Shown: piece by piece, positions 1 to 8,426 of the stretch | How the letters are laid out: each line of letters opens with the position of its first letter | How positions within the stretch are numbered: position 1 is the first letter of the stretch | Assembly (NCBI GenBank): GCA_003222675.1 | Contig: QHWT01000084.1 | Coordinates: 26,095-90,094 of the forward strand | Source of the DNA: Acidobacteriota bacterium | GTDB lineage: Bacteria; Acidobacteriota; Vicinamibacteria; Vicinamibacterales; 2-12-FULL-66-21 | DNA: 64,000 nt | Reading direction: 5' to 3' | Program-made: the position numbers and the translations under genes | The notes under the pieces: model-generated | Told to the model about the DNA's origin: nothing | Database searches by the model: none | The model's input: only the letters and a program-made list of their open reading frames with translations

Positions 1-2
1 GG

Positions 3-2948
3 TTCACAATGGCGGACGAGACCGAAGTGCCGCGTCTGGTCGAGCAGGCGCTCGATAAGTCGCTCGCAATCTTCGTGGGGCTCGCGAAGCGCGAACCGGA
101 TTTCGCGCTGGTGCTCGCCCAGCTCGGCATCTCGCGCACGCGCGAAGGGCTCGCCTCGCTGCTCGATCGACGGCTCGTCGCAGGGGACGTGCTGGATCGC
201 TTCCTGGCGCGCGGTCCCGCGGATTTGACCGCCGCCGCCATCTGCCGGCGCGCCGTTGACGGCTTGATCGATCTCTTTTACCAACTACCCGGTGGCTTCG
301 AGCGATTCATCGCCGAGGGACCGCTCGACCATCCGCGCTACCAGCTGCTCGCGCGCGATCTTCGACGGCTCGAGACGTTCCGGAACGCCGACGATGCCGC
401 CGTGCGCGGGCTGATCGACCGGGTGTCGGCGCACTTCCTCAAGAATGACGGCAAGCGGCGCAGCAGCGATCGAATTCATCCGTACACGAACGGCGACTAT
501 CCGTCCCCGGACCTAGGGAAGCGTCACCGCGCCGCGGCGCTGCAGCTCGGCGAGCCGATTGAGAATCTCGCGCGCGCGTTCAGCCGCGACCTCAACACGG
601 TGCTCGCGCGCGGTATCCGGCGGATGTTCTCGATCGCGCTCGCGCAATATCGCATCGCGTTGAACGAGCGATCGGTCCTCGACTTTTCCGACGTCCTCGA
701 GCGAGCCGTCGATTTGCTCGGGCGGATGGACGAATTTTCGCAGAGCCGCTACCGCCTCGAGGGGCGCTATCACCACGTGCTCGTCGACGAATTCCAGGAC
801 ACCAGCCGCAAACAGTGGGAGCTCGTCTCCCTGCTCGTCAAGGCATGGGGCGAAGGACTCGGGCTCGCGTCGAACCCGTCCATCTTCATCGTAGGCGACC
901 GCAAACAGTCGATTTATCGCTTCCGTGACGCGGAGGTTGCCGTTCTCCAGGAAGCGGGCCGCTTCATCGAAGGGCTGCGTCCGGGATCCAGCGGACGGCG
1001 ATCGATCACGCGAAGTTTTCGCGCGGTGCCGCAACTGCTGTCGTTCGTCAACGAGGTGTTTACGGAGATGGGGCGCGGCGCCCAGCGCGCCGATGACTTC
1101 AAGTACGACGAGGCCGACCGCTTCCCGGTCGATGCTGTCCGGGATCCGCGCGGGCCGATGCTGGGCCTCGCGTTCGCCGGGGATTCGACCCTCTGCGCCG
1201 ACGCGGTTGCTGACGAGATCGCGCGCGTGCTGCGCGAAGAGACCGTCCGCGACAAACAGTCCGGCCTCGCGCGCGACGTGAAGCCCGGAGATATCGCGAT
1301 TCTCTTCCGCTCGCGCGCGAGCCATCGGGAGTTCGAGGCCGCGCTCGAAGCGCGCGGAATTCCAACGTACGTTTACAAGGGTCTTGGTTTCTTCGACGCG
1401 GACGAGATCAAGGACATGTCGGCGTTGATACGCTACCTCGCGAATCCTTCGTCGGATCTTCGGGCCGCAGCCGTGCTGCGTTCGCGATTCGTGCGCCTGT
1501 CCGACGCCGCGCTCAGCGTCCTGGCCCCGCGGCTCGCCGCGGCACTCATCGATCCCGAGCCGCCATCGGCGCTTCCTGCGCTCCTCGACGATGACCGCCG
1601 CGCGCTCGAGCAGGCGCGAGCGCACGTGCCTGGCTGGCTCGCAAAGGTCGATCGCGTGCCCCCTGCGGATCTCATCGAATCGATTCTGCCCGACGTCGCC
1701 TACGCGTATGAGCTCCGCGGCCCTCGCCGCCAGCAGGCGTGGGAGAACCTGAAGAAGATGCGTGCGCTGGTGCGACGCATCCAGAACCGCGGCTATGCGA
1801 CGCTGGCGCGCATCGCGGATCATCTCGATGCGCTCACGGCCGGAGATGAATCGAACGCGGTGATCGAAGCGCTCAACGCGGTAAACCTCATGACGGTCCA
1901 CGCGTCAAAGGGCCTCGAGTACCCGGTAGTATTCGTCGTGAATCTCGCGAAAGGCGCCAGTGGTCCGCCCAAGCCCGTGCGTGTGAGCGGAGATGACGTG
2001 TCGGTCGGTCCGTTCGTGTCGGCAACCGATGAGGATGAAAAGGCGCGGGAACGCGAAGAGACGAAGCGGCTGCTCTACGTCGCGCTCACGCGCGCGCGCG
2101 ACCGGCTGTATCTCGCATCCGTATTGAAGGACGGCCGGCTTGCGCCCGGACGCGGCAGCCTTGCGGAGGTGCTGCCCGAATCGGTGAAGGCGCTGTTCGC
2201 CCGAGCCTGCGCGTCACCGTCAGCGGATGCGCTCGAGCCGCTCGAATGGACCCCGGAGTCAGCCCCTTCGACAAGCTCCGGGCAGGGGCGCACATTCGCG
2301 TTCAGAATTTGCCCTCCACCGGCGAGCGATGTGCGAGTGCAGCCGGCGTCGGCCGGCGAACCGCGTCAGCTCGATGACAACTTCGCGGCCATGCCCGATG
2401 ATCGAGGGACCGCGCGCGTGAGCGTGACGAGCTGGCTCGAGACGTGCGATTCAGAAACGGACTGGGGCGCCGGCGCCGATCCGGAGGATGCGTTTGTCGG
2501 TACCCTCGTGCACCGCTTGTTTCAATTCGGCGGAGCGCTGGGGGCAACCGCACCGGTCGAAGAGCTCGTCGCGTTTGCGGACTCGCTTGTCACGCCCGAG
2601 GACCGAGCATCACTGATGGATGTCGACACCGTTGAGCGTCGCGCGATTGACGTGTGGACCTCGATGAACCAGCAGCCGGAGGTCGCGCGGCTCCTGGGCG
2701 GCGAGCGCCTGCACGAAGTGCCGTTCTCGATCGTCTTGCCTGAGACCCCCGATCAGGTGATGCGCGGCACTATTGACTGCCTCATCCGGCACGCTGACGG
2801 ATCGTTGACAGTCCTCGAGTTCAAGACGGGCCGGCCGCGCCCGAGCCATCAAGCGCAACTGAACGTCTATGTGCGCGCGGCGCAGGGATTGTTCCCCGAA
2901 GCATCTGTGAACGGACGCCTCATTTATCCAATGGGATTCGGTCCGTGA
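3..2948 (+). CDS. AddA-type helicase-nuclease, 5' end outside window
   Basis: UvrD-family superfamily 1A DNA helicase with a C-terminal PD-(D/E)XK nuclease, i.e. the AddA subunit of an AddAB/RecBCD-like end-processing complex acting in double-strand break repair. The frame is open to the left edge and the Walker A motif I is missing, so the gene starts upstream; the ATG at 9 is internal. Counting from that ATG, motif II VDEFQDTS lies near 259, GDRKQSIYRF near 297, TVHASKGLEYPVVF near 629, LLYVALTRARDRLYL near 687, and the nuclease motif LEFKTGRPRP with a downstream Q..Y near 936-954. An in-frame short repeat (2263-2288) adds a Ser/Thr/Gly-rich PSTSSGQG patch between helicase and nuclease parts. 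An AddB partner would be expected upstream. Confidence 0.88.
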   Translation, partial: FTMADETEVPRLVEQALDKSLAIFVGLAKREPDFALVLAQLGISRTREGLASLLDRRLVAGDVLDRFLARGPADLTAAAICRRAVDGLIDLFYQLPGGFERFIAEGPLDHPRYQLLARDLRRLETFRNADDAAVRGLIDRVSAHFLKNDGKRRSSDRIHPYTNGDYPSPDLGKRHRAAALQLGEPIENLARAFSRDLNTVLARGIRRMFSIALAQYRIALNERSVLDFSDVLERAVDLLGRMDEFSQSRYRLEGRYHHVLVDEFQDTSRKQWELVSLLVKAWGEGLGLASNPSIFIVGDRKQSIYRFRDAEVAVLQEAGRFIEGLRPGSSGRRSITRSFRAVPQLLSFVNEVFTEMGRGAQRADDFKYDEADRFPVDAVRDPRGPMLGLAFAGDSTLCADAVADEIARVLREETVRDKQSGLARDVKPGDIAILFRSRASHREFEAALEARGIPTYVYKGLGFFDADEIKDMSALIRYLANPSSDLRAAAVLRSRFVRLSDAALSVLAPRLAAALIDPEPPSALPALLDDDRRALEQARAHVPGWLAKVDRVPPADLIESILPDVAYAYELRGPRRQQAWENLKKMRALVRRIQNRGYATLARIADHLDALTAGDESNAVIEALNAVNLMTVHASKGLEYPVVFVVNLAKGASGPPKPVRVSGDDVSVGPFVSATDEDEKAREREETKRLLYVALTRARDRLYLASVLKDGRLAPGRGSLAEVLPESVKALFARACASPSADALEPLEWTPESAPSTSSGQGRTFAFRICPPPASDVRVQPASAGEPRQLDDNFAAMPDDRGTARVSVTSWLETCDSETDWGAGADPEDAFVGTLVHRLFQFGGALGATAPVEELVAFADSLVTPEDRASLMDVDTVERRAIDVWTSMNQQPEVARLLGGERLHEVPFSIVLPETPDQVMRGTIDCLIRHADGSLTVLEFKTGRPRPSHQAQLNVYVRAAQGLFPEASVNGRLIYPMGFGP

Positions 2949-3479
2949 CCGGGGACGCGCCAGGGATTTATACGATCGGCCACTCGATTCATCCGGCGGA
3001 GCGGTTTTTAACACTCCTTGAGGCGCATGAAGTCCGCCAGGTCGCGGATATAAGAACCATCCCGAAATCGCGGCGTCACCCGCAGTCGAATGGCGGCGCG
3101 CTCGAGACCTACCTGGGCGCTCACGGGATCGTCTATCGTCACTTTCCGGCGCTCGGTTGGATTGCGGAAACCTCGCCCCGATTCCGTCAACACCGGTTGG
3201 CGTCATTCCGGCTTTCGCGGTTACGCAGATCACATGCAAAGCGCGGAATTTTTTGCAGGTGTGGAGGCACTGCTCGCCTTCGCCGCGACTGCCCGGACGA
3301 CGGTCATGTGCGCTGAGGCGGTGTGGTGGCAGTGTCATCGCCAGTTACTTGCGGACGCACTTTTCGCGCGGGATGTTCCGGTGCATCACATCCTGAATGC
3401 CGCCGACCCTAAGCTTCATCGCCTGAGCGACTTCGGGAGACTTAACAACGGTCGAGTCACGTATCCCGGTCTGCTGTAG
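2945..3479 (+). pseudogene. DUF488 family protein with single-base frameshift
   Basis: Overlaps the AddA stop by 4 bp, so it was translationally coupled. The N-terminal part reads YTIGHSIHPAERFLTLLEAH and ADIRTIPKSRRHPQ, the classic DUF488 start. After FPALG the family consensus GLRKPRPDS.NTGWR.SGFRGYADHM continues in another frame: an extra T at 3157-3158 (ggttgga instead of ggtgga) shifts the frame. The second half ends with MCAEAVWWQCHRQLLADAL, the conserved DUF488 signature, and stops at 3479. If the extra base were removed the product would be about 177 residues, a normal family length. DUF488 function is unknown; the W.CHR motif is the family hallmark. Either a recent pseudogene or a sequencing error. 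Confidence 0.8.
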
Positions 3480-3564
3480 CCCTGAGCGGTCACCGCCAAA
3501 GGAATGTTCCTTTTCCGCGTCCATTTCCCGCAAATGTCTGTTTTTCATGGATTTTTCTGGGGCT

Positions 3565-3594
3565 GGGAACCAACGACTCCGCTTGCCTGTCTAA
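3565..3594 (+). promoter_or_regulatory. Candidate ECF-sigma promoter
   Basis: GGGAACC at 3565-3571 and GTCTAA at 3589-3594, separated by 17 bases, match the GGAAC/GTC pattern of ECF (RpoE-like) sigma factor promoters. It lies about 80 bp upstream of the small gene at 3674. Pattern match only. Confidence 0.4.
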
Positions 3595-3673
3595 CCGGAT
3601 AGCTGGCGTTAGGATTGCAGAGACGCCGGCAGCGCCCACCGCACGAGCGGCAGGGCGAGCGGGAGGTAACGGT

Positions 3674-3919
3674 ATGGCAGTCCCATCGGGATCGCTCAGC
3701 AGCTCCGTCAGGCCGACAGGCACTATCTTCGAGCTCGAAGCGCTCGAGGGGCTGCCGTGCGGCTGTGTGGCGGCGGCCTACCGTGCCCGTCCCTGGGACG
3801 TCGCGGTCGTCTCGCTCGAAGCGAAAGGACCGCATTGCATCCTCGCCGGACACACGTCCGGGCAGATTCTGCGGCTTGGTGATCCCGCGGAGTTCGAGGA
3901 GGAGGACGCCGACGAATAG
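3674..3919 (+). CDS. Small acidic hypothetical protein (81 aa)
   Basis: Not recognised. The start is well supported: a strong Shine-Dalgarno GGGAGG sits 7-8 bases before the ATG. The protein has no membrane segment. It has a central GLPCGCVAAAYRARPW stretch with two cysteines, then VAVVSLEAKGPHC, and a strongly acidic tail (EFEEEDADE). A possible ECF-type promoter lies upstream at 3565-3594, which would make it stress-regulated, but this is inference. It stands alone between the DUF488 remnant and a minus-strand small gene. Confidence 0.6.
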   Translation: MAVPSGSLSSSVRPTGTIFELEALEGLPCGCVAAAYRARPWDVAVVSLEAKGPHCILAGHTSGQILRLGDPAEFEEEDADE

Positions 3920-3931
3920 CGCGCTCGCGCA

Positions 3932-4111
3932 TCACCGCGCGAGGCGTTCGGCGGCCCACCGTCTCGCTCGCTCCTCGGCTTCTTCTCGCGTCGGCGCTAC
4001 CAGCACAATCGAGTTCTCGGGTTTTCCGTTCGCATCTGCGATCCAGGCTACCCAGTGGGGGCCGTGGGCCTCGCTGCGGATGTCAGGAGTGTCTGGCGCG
4101 TTCGCATCCAA
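3932..4111 (-). CDS. Small hypothetical protein with TTG start (59 aa)
   Basis: Read on the minus strand, GGAGG lies 8 bases before a TTG at 4111 and opens a 59-codon frame ending at TGA 3934-3932. The product has a central HWVAWIADANGKPENSIVLV segment (a likely beta hairpin, with a WIAD pair) followed by an amphipathic, charged helix TREEAEERARRWAAERLAR. That composition, the good ribosome site and GC-rich third positions make it look like a real gene. No function is recognised. It is tail-to-tail with the gene ending at 3919, with 12 bp between the two stop codons. Because it begins with TTG it would be missed by an ATG-only search. Confidence 0.6.
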   Translation of the reverse strand: MDANAPDTPDIRSEAHGPHWVAWIADANGKPENSIVLVAPTREEAEERARRWAAERLAR

Positions 4112-4135
4112 GTGCCAATCCTCCGAAGATCTTGA

Positions 4136-4164
4136 TTGCGTATGCCTAAGCCATTCCGTACAAT
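4136..4164 (+). promoter_or_regulatory. Sigma-70 type promoter
   Basis: TTGCGT (4136-4141), 17-base spacer, TACAAT (4159-4164). It precedes the zinc-ribbon gene at 4210 by 45 bp and overlaps the upstream edge of the divergent small gene at 4111. Confidence 0.5.
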
Positions 4165-4209
4165 TCGAGGGTTTGATTGGCCCCCCCGGGCCGTGAGGAG
4201 TGCGTTTCG

Positions 4210-4431
4210 ATGGCGTTGACCTGTCCGAACTGCGGGAATGACCGGAATTTTCTGGTCAAGACCCTGCAGATGCATGTCGTCCGGCTGGACGATGCGCGCG
4301 TGGAAGTGAATGAGGAAGGCCGTCCCGCGGTGATCGAGGTCCTGTGCGACGAGTGCGAGACGGCGCTGAACTTCGAGGATTTTGATCTGGCGCTGCGCAA
4401 GGAGATGCTGCTGACGCTCGGCGCGCGCTGA
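4210..4431 (+). CDS. Small zinc-ribbon protein (73 aa)
   Basis: Two CxxC knuckles, CPNCGN near the N-terminus and CDEC near residue 50, make a zinc ribbon of the rubredoxin/TFIIS type. The region between is a beta-rich stretch (FLVKTLQMHVVRLDDARVEV). The start at 4210 was chosen because GAGGAG lies 9 bases upstream; an in-frame TTG at 4177 would add 11 unlikely residues. A sigma-70-like promoter is at 4136-4164. Such free-standing ribbons often bind nucleic acid or partner proteins, but no specific role can be assigned. Confidence 0.75.
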   Translation: MALTCPNCGNDRNFLVKTLQMHVVRLDDARVEVNEEGRPAVIEVLCDECETALNFEDFDLALRKEMLLTLGAR

Positions 4432-4477
4432 CCCTCCAGGTCCGTCCCGTCTCACGTCCTCAGGCATTTCGGTTGCA

Positions 4478-4636
4478 TCATTCTTCGGTGTTCTCGGCTT
4501 CTTCCCAGTAATCGCATTCAGGGCAGATCCATTCGCGCACCTCGCGCGTGGTGGTCTGCCCCGTACCTGGCACGCGATCGGCCTGATCACGCGTCACCAG
4601 GCGCATGGTCTCGCCGCACATCGGACATTCTTTCAT
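4478..4636 (-). CDS. Small zinc-ribbon protein (52 aa)
   Basis: Starts MKECPMCGETMRL and ends with ICPECDYWEEAE, giving two CxxC pairs about 34 residues apart, with an intervening QTTTREVREW strand. This resembles the short ribbons found at the N-terminus of YgiT-like proteins, but here it is a complete small gene. It is transcribed away from the J-domain gene at 4721; the 84-bp divergent gap holds a 20-bp perfect palindrome. The larger frame that contains it (to 5245) is a shadow of the J-domain gene. Function unknown; likely nucleic acid or protein binding. Confidence 0.65.
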   Translation of the reverse strand: MKECPMCGETMRLVTRDQADRVPGTGQTTTREVREWICPECDYWEEAENTEE

Positions 4637-4666
4637 AACGCACAAACTACCATTGACTTGCCGTGA

Positions 4667-5227
<561 letters not shown>

Positions 5228-5265
5228 ACTAGTAGACGCGGCCAATCGAGGCTGCAGCGTCTTCC

Positions 5266-5646
5266 ATGCGTTCTCACGTCAACTTGCTCGGGATGCTCCA
5301 GCTGGCCTGGGGCGCGATGGGTTTGCTGCTCGGCGGCTCGCTGTTGTTGCTCGCGGCGGGAGCGGCCGCGATTGCGCGCACTTCGCCCGGCGATCCATGG
5401 ACGGCGGTCTTCACCGCGGCGCTGTTCGTGATGTTCGCCGGAGCCCTGGGCGCGAGCGGATGGGCGAATGCGTGGGCGGGTCGGGCACTGCAGCAGCATC
5501 GCGCGCCGGCGCGTATCGTGACGCTCGTGCTCGCGGTGCTGAACCTGTTCGTGCTGCCGTTCGGAACGGCGCTCGCGATTTATGCCTTCTGGGTTCTGTT
5601 GCACAACGATGCGCGCGCGCTGTTCGAGACGCGCGCAGCCGCATGA
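5266..5646 (+). CDS. Small integral membrane protein, four helices
   Basis: 126 aa with four hydrophobic segments: about 8-36 (LLGMLQLAWGAMGLLLGGSL), 48-68, 80-100 and 96-118. No conserved enzymatic motif is visible. Its stop overlaps the next start (ATGA at 5643-5646), so it is co-translated with the DUF4870-like membrane protein; the two may act together in the inner membrane. It follows the J-domain gene by 38 bp and may share its transcript. Function not recognised. Confidence 0.7.
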   Translation: MRSHVNLLGMLQLAWGAMGLLLGGSLLLLAAGAAAIARTSPGDPWTAVFTAALFVMFAGALGASGWANAWAGRALQQHRAPARIVTLVLAVLNLFVLPFGTALAIYAFWVLLHNDARALFETRAAA

Positions 5647-6011
5647 GGCCCATGTTGCCGCTGCACAGCGAGAAGACGTCAACCGGACTCGACGCGAATG
5701 TCGCCGCGGCCTTGAGTTATCTCTTCGGCTTCGTGACGGGCGCCGTATTTCTCGTCGTCGAGAAGAAAGACAGGTTCGTTCGATTCCACGCAATGCAGTC
5801 CGCGCTCGCGTTCGGCGCGATTACGCTCTGTTGGCTGCTGCTGAACGCGATTCCCCTGCTCGGGTTCCTGATCGGTGTGCTGTTCATCATTCCGGGCTCG
5901 GCCATCCTGTGGCTGGTGCTGATGTTCAAGGCGTACCAGGGCGAGGAATTCAAGCTGCCGATCGTCGGCCAGATTGCCGCCGATCGGATTTCCCTGTGGC
6001 CTCCTCCATGA
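5643..6011 (+). CDS. DUF4870/Tic20-like small membrane protein
   Basis: 122 aa with three membrane segments. The motif set LSYLFGFVTGAVFLVVEKKD, FVRFHAMQSALAF, and a C-terminal LVLMFKAYQGEEFKLPIVG tail is typical of the DUF4870/Tic20-like family, small inner-membrane proteins of unknown function. The start overlaps the preceding stop (ATGA); an alternative ATG lies three codons on. Forms a membrane-protein pair with the gene before it and precedes the Mrp ATPase by 43 bp. Confidence 0.8.
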   Translation: MRPMLPLHSEKTSTGLDANVAAALSYLFGFVTGAVFLVVEKKDRFVRFHAMQSALAFGAITLCWLLLNAIPLLGFLIGVLFIIPGSAILWLVLMFKAYQGEEFKLPIVGQIAADRISLWPPP

Positions 6012-6054
6012 ATCTTGTGGCTCCCGCCTTCAAGACGGAAGATTTGGTGATTTT

Positions 6055-7134
6055 GTGATTTCTGAAGCCGCAGTTCTCGACGCCTTGCGGGCCGTGAAGG
6101 ACCCTGACCTCCACCGCGATATCGTCTCGCTGAAATTCATCAAGAACCTCCGCATCGACGATGGGGCGGTTGCCTTTACGATTGAGCTGACGACTCACGC
6201 GTGCCCGGTCAAGGATCAGATGCGCGACCAGGCGCGCGAGATCGTGTCGCGGCTGCCAGAGGTGACCTCCGTGGACGTCACGATGACGGCGCAGGTGCGG
6301 CAGAACCTCGGGCCCGACTGGAACAAGCAGCCTGTGGCGGGCGTGCGCAACATCATCGCTGTCGGCGCGGGCAAGGGGGGCGTCGGCAAGACCACGGTCT
6401 CGGTCAACCTTGCGATTGCGCTGAGCCAGGCGGGGGCGCGCGTTGCGATGATCGACGGCGATGTCTACGGGCCGAATGTCCCGATCATGCTCGGCATCAG
6501 CACGCAGCTCACGACCGACGGGCAGAAGATCGTCCCCGCGGAGCAGTACGGCATCCAGCTCGTGTCGATGGGGTTTCTCACGCAGGATGACGCGCCGGTG
6601 ATCTGGCGCGGGCCGATGTTGCACGGCGTCATCCAGCAGTTCTTCCGCGAAGTGGCGTGGAAGGACATCGACTACCTGATCGTCGATCTGCCTCCCGGCA
6701 CGGGGGACATCGCCCTCAGCCTGAGCCAGAGCGTACCGGTCGCGGGCGCCGTCGTGGTGACGACGCCGCAAACGGTTTCGCTGGCGGACACGCGGCGCGC
6801 GATCAAGATGTACGAAAAGCTGAACGTGCCGCCCCTGGGCCTCATCGAGAACATGAGCCACTTCATGTGCCCCTCCTGCCATGCCGAGAGCGACATCTTC
6901 GGCAAGGGCGGAGGAGAAATGCTCGCGACGGAGACGCGCGTGCCGTTTCTTGGACGCATCCCTATCTATGAACCGATTCGGATCGGTGGCGATACCGGTG
7001 TACCGATCGTCGTCGGCGAGCCGAAGTCGCCGGCCGCCGCGGCCTTCCGCGCCGCTGCATCGCAGCTCGCCGCGCAGCTGTCGATTTCCAGCTTCAGGCA
7101 GAAGACGGCAATACCGCTGTTGCCGGTCAGATAG
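6055..7134 (+). CDS. mrp: Mrp/ApbC iron-sulfur cluster carrier ATPase
   Basis: 359-aa P-loop NTPase of the Mrp/NBP35 family, which carries and delivers [4Fe-4S] clusters to apoproteins in the cytosol. Residues 1-75 form the MIP18/DUF59-type domain (ISEAAVLDALRAVKDPDLHRD). The deviant Walker A GKGGVGKTT is near 106-114, IDGDVYGPNVP near 132, the switch DLPPGTGDIALSLSQ near 214, and the CPSC cluster-binding pair near 272-275. The GTG at 6055 was chosen because MISEAAVLDAL matches the family start; the longer frame from 5974 reads through a repeat-like GATTTGGTGATTTTGTG stretch. The short C-terminal tail is unremarkable. Confidence 0.92.
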   Translation: MISEAAVLDALRAVKDPDLHRDIVSLKFIKNLRIDDGAVAFTIELTTHACPVKDQMRDQAREIVSRLPEVTSVDVTMTAQVRQNLGPDWNKQPVAGVRNIIAVGAGKGGVGKTTVSVNLAIALSQAGARVAMIDGDVYGPNVPIMLGISTQLTTDGQKIVPAEQYGIQLVSMGFLTQDDAPVIWRGPMLHGVIQQFFREVAWKDIDYLIVDLPPGTGDIALSLSQSVPVAGAVVVTTPQTVSLADTRRAIKMYEKLNVPPLGLIENMSHFMCPSCHAESDIFGKGGGEMLATETRVPFLGRIPIYEPIRIGGDTGVPIVVGEPKSPAAAAFRAAASQLAAQLSISSFRQKTAIPLLPVR

Positions 7135-7137
7135 CCA

Positions 7138-8385
7138 TCAGCTGTCAGCTGGTAGTTTTCTTTGAACTTCCCGCGAAGCTGGCAGCTGAAGGCTGGGCGC
7201 TGGTAGCTGACTCGCGAGGCGCTTCATCGCAAGTGCGCCGAGCACAGGACCTGGCACCAGAAACACGAACGCCCACTTCCATCCCGCCGCCGCGCTGATC
7301 TGTGTCACGAGTCGCATGCTAATCATCGTCAACAGAAACCCCGCGCATGTCTGAAGCGTCAGCGCCGTGCCGACGTGGGTGCGCGGGCTGTGTTCCGCCA
7401 CGAGCGCGGAGAACTGCGCCGAGTCGGCGACGATGGTGAAGCCCCAGACGATCACCAGGATGAGCAATGCCGAAAACGGCGCGCCGAACGCCAGCGGCGA
7501 CAACGCCGCACACGTCGCGCTCGCGAGCATCGCAGCCGCGGCCACGCGTGCCTTGCCCCATTGGTCGGCCCAGCGGCCCGCGAGCACGCATCCAACGGAG
7601 CCGCTGGCAATGGCGATGAAGGCGACGAGCGAACCAGTGCCCGTTGCGGCGCGCGCACTGAGCGACGTCGAAGCACCTCTGCTGAGCGACGTCGAAGCAA
7701 ATGCTGCAATCCAGGTCCACATCGCATAGAGCTCCCACATGTGACCGAGATAGCCGAACGTCGCGAGGCGGACGCCGCGGTTCTGCAGCACCATTCGAAG
7801 CGCATGACGATCGAACGGGGCTGATGCGCTGACGTGCGGACCATCCCGTACCGCGAGCGTGATAATCACGGCGCCGCCGACGGCCAGGGCCGACGAGGCG
7901 GTCACGATCCCGCGCCATGGCAGACCCGCGCCGAGCCATGCGAGCAAGTGTGGAAACGCCGAGCCCACGCCGACGGCGCCGACGATGAAGCCGAGCGCCG
8001 TGCCGCGACGCTCGAGAAACCAGCCTGCGGCGATCTTCATCCCAGGCGGATAGACCCACGCGAGCGCGGCGCCCGTGCAGAACCGCAACGCGATGATGAC
8101 GGCAGCCGAGGGCGCCAGCGCGACACCCGCGTTCGTGATCGCGCCGATGACGCAACCCGCCGCGAAGAGCCGTCGCGCCGCGATCGCATCCGCCGCGTTC
8201 GTCACGGCCGTGAGCAGCGTGCCGCCGACGAACCCTGCCTGCACCGCCATCGTCAGCCACGCACGCACGGATACTCCCATTGCGAACTCCGCGGCGACGG
8301 CTGGGGCGGCGGCAGTGGCGGAAAACCACAGCGTCATCCCGAGAAACTCGGCCAGGGCAATCAGCACCAGCATCCGGCGGGGCAT
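7138..8385 (-). CDS. MFS transporter
   Basis: Major facilitator superfamily permease of about 415 aa with roughly 12 hydrophobic helices. N-terminal helix 1 (VLIALAEFLGMTLWFSATA) is typical of the MFS_1/CynX-like group; the substrate is unknown. I place the start at the ATG at 8385 (MPRRMLVLIALAEF); an upstream TTG at 8424 is possible. Two oddities: residues around 230-245 contain a tandem Ala-Ser-Thr-Ser-Leu-Ser repeat encoded by two 18-bp repeats 24 bp apart (7658-7699), and the C-terminal tail (LPAPSLQLPAS) is encoded by a CAGCTGGCAGCTG-type intergenic repeat, so the natural end was probably extended. Divergent from the gamma-glutamyltransferase gene. Confidence 0.85.
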   Translation of the reverse strand: MPRRMLVLIALAEFLGMTLWFSATAAAPAVAAEFAMGVSVRAWLTMAVQAGFVGGTLLTAVTNAADAIAARRLFAAGCVIGAITNAGVALAPSAAVIIALRFCTGAALAWVYPPGMKIAAGWFLERRGTALGFIVGAVGVGSAFPHLLAWLGAGLPWRGIVTASSALAVGGAVIITLAVRDGPHVSASAPFDRHALRMVLQNRGVRLATFGYLGHMWELYAMWTWIAAFASTSLSRGASTSLSARAATGTGSLVAFIAIASGSVGCVLAGRWADQWGKARVAAAAMLASATCAALSPLAFGAPFSALLILVIVWGFTIVADSAQFSALVAEHSPRTHVGTALTLQTCAGFLLTMISMRLVTQISAAAGWKWAFVFLVPGPVLGALAMKRLASQLPAPSLQLPASREVQRKLPADS

Positions 8386-8426
8386 TTGCCGTTTACGATC
8401 GGCGAGATTGCCGATAGGATTCAACT

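Noticed and set aside
513..1901. Long minus-strand frame opposite AddA
   Set aside because: Arg/Glu-rich antisense of a GC-rich gene; no motif.
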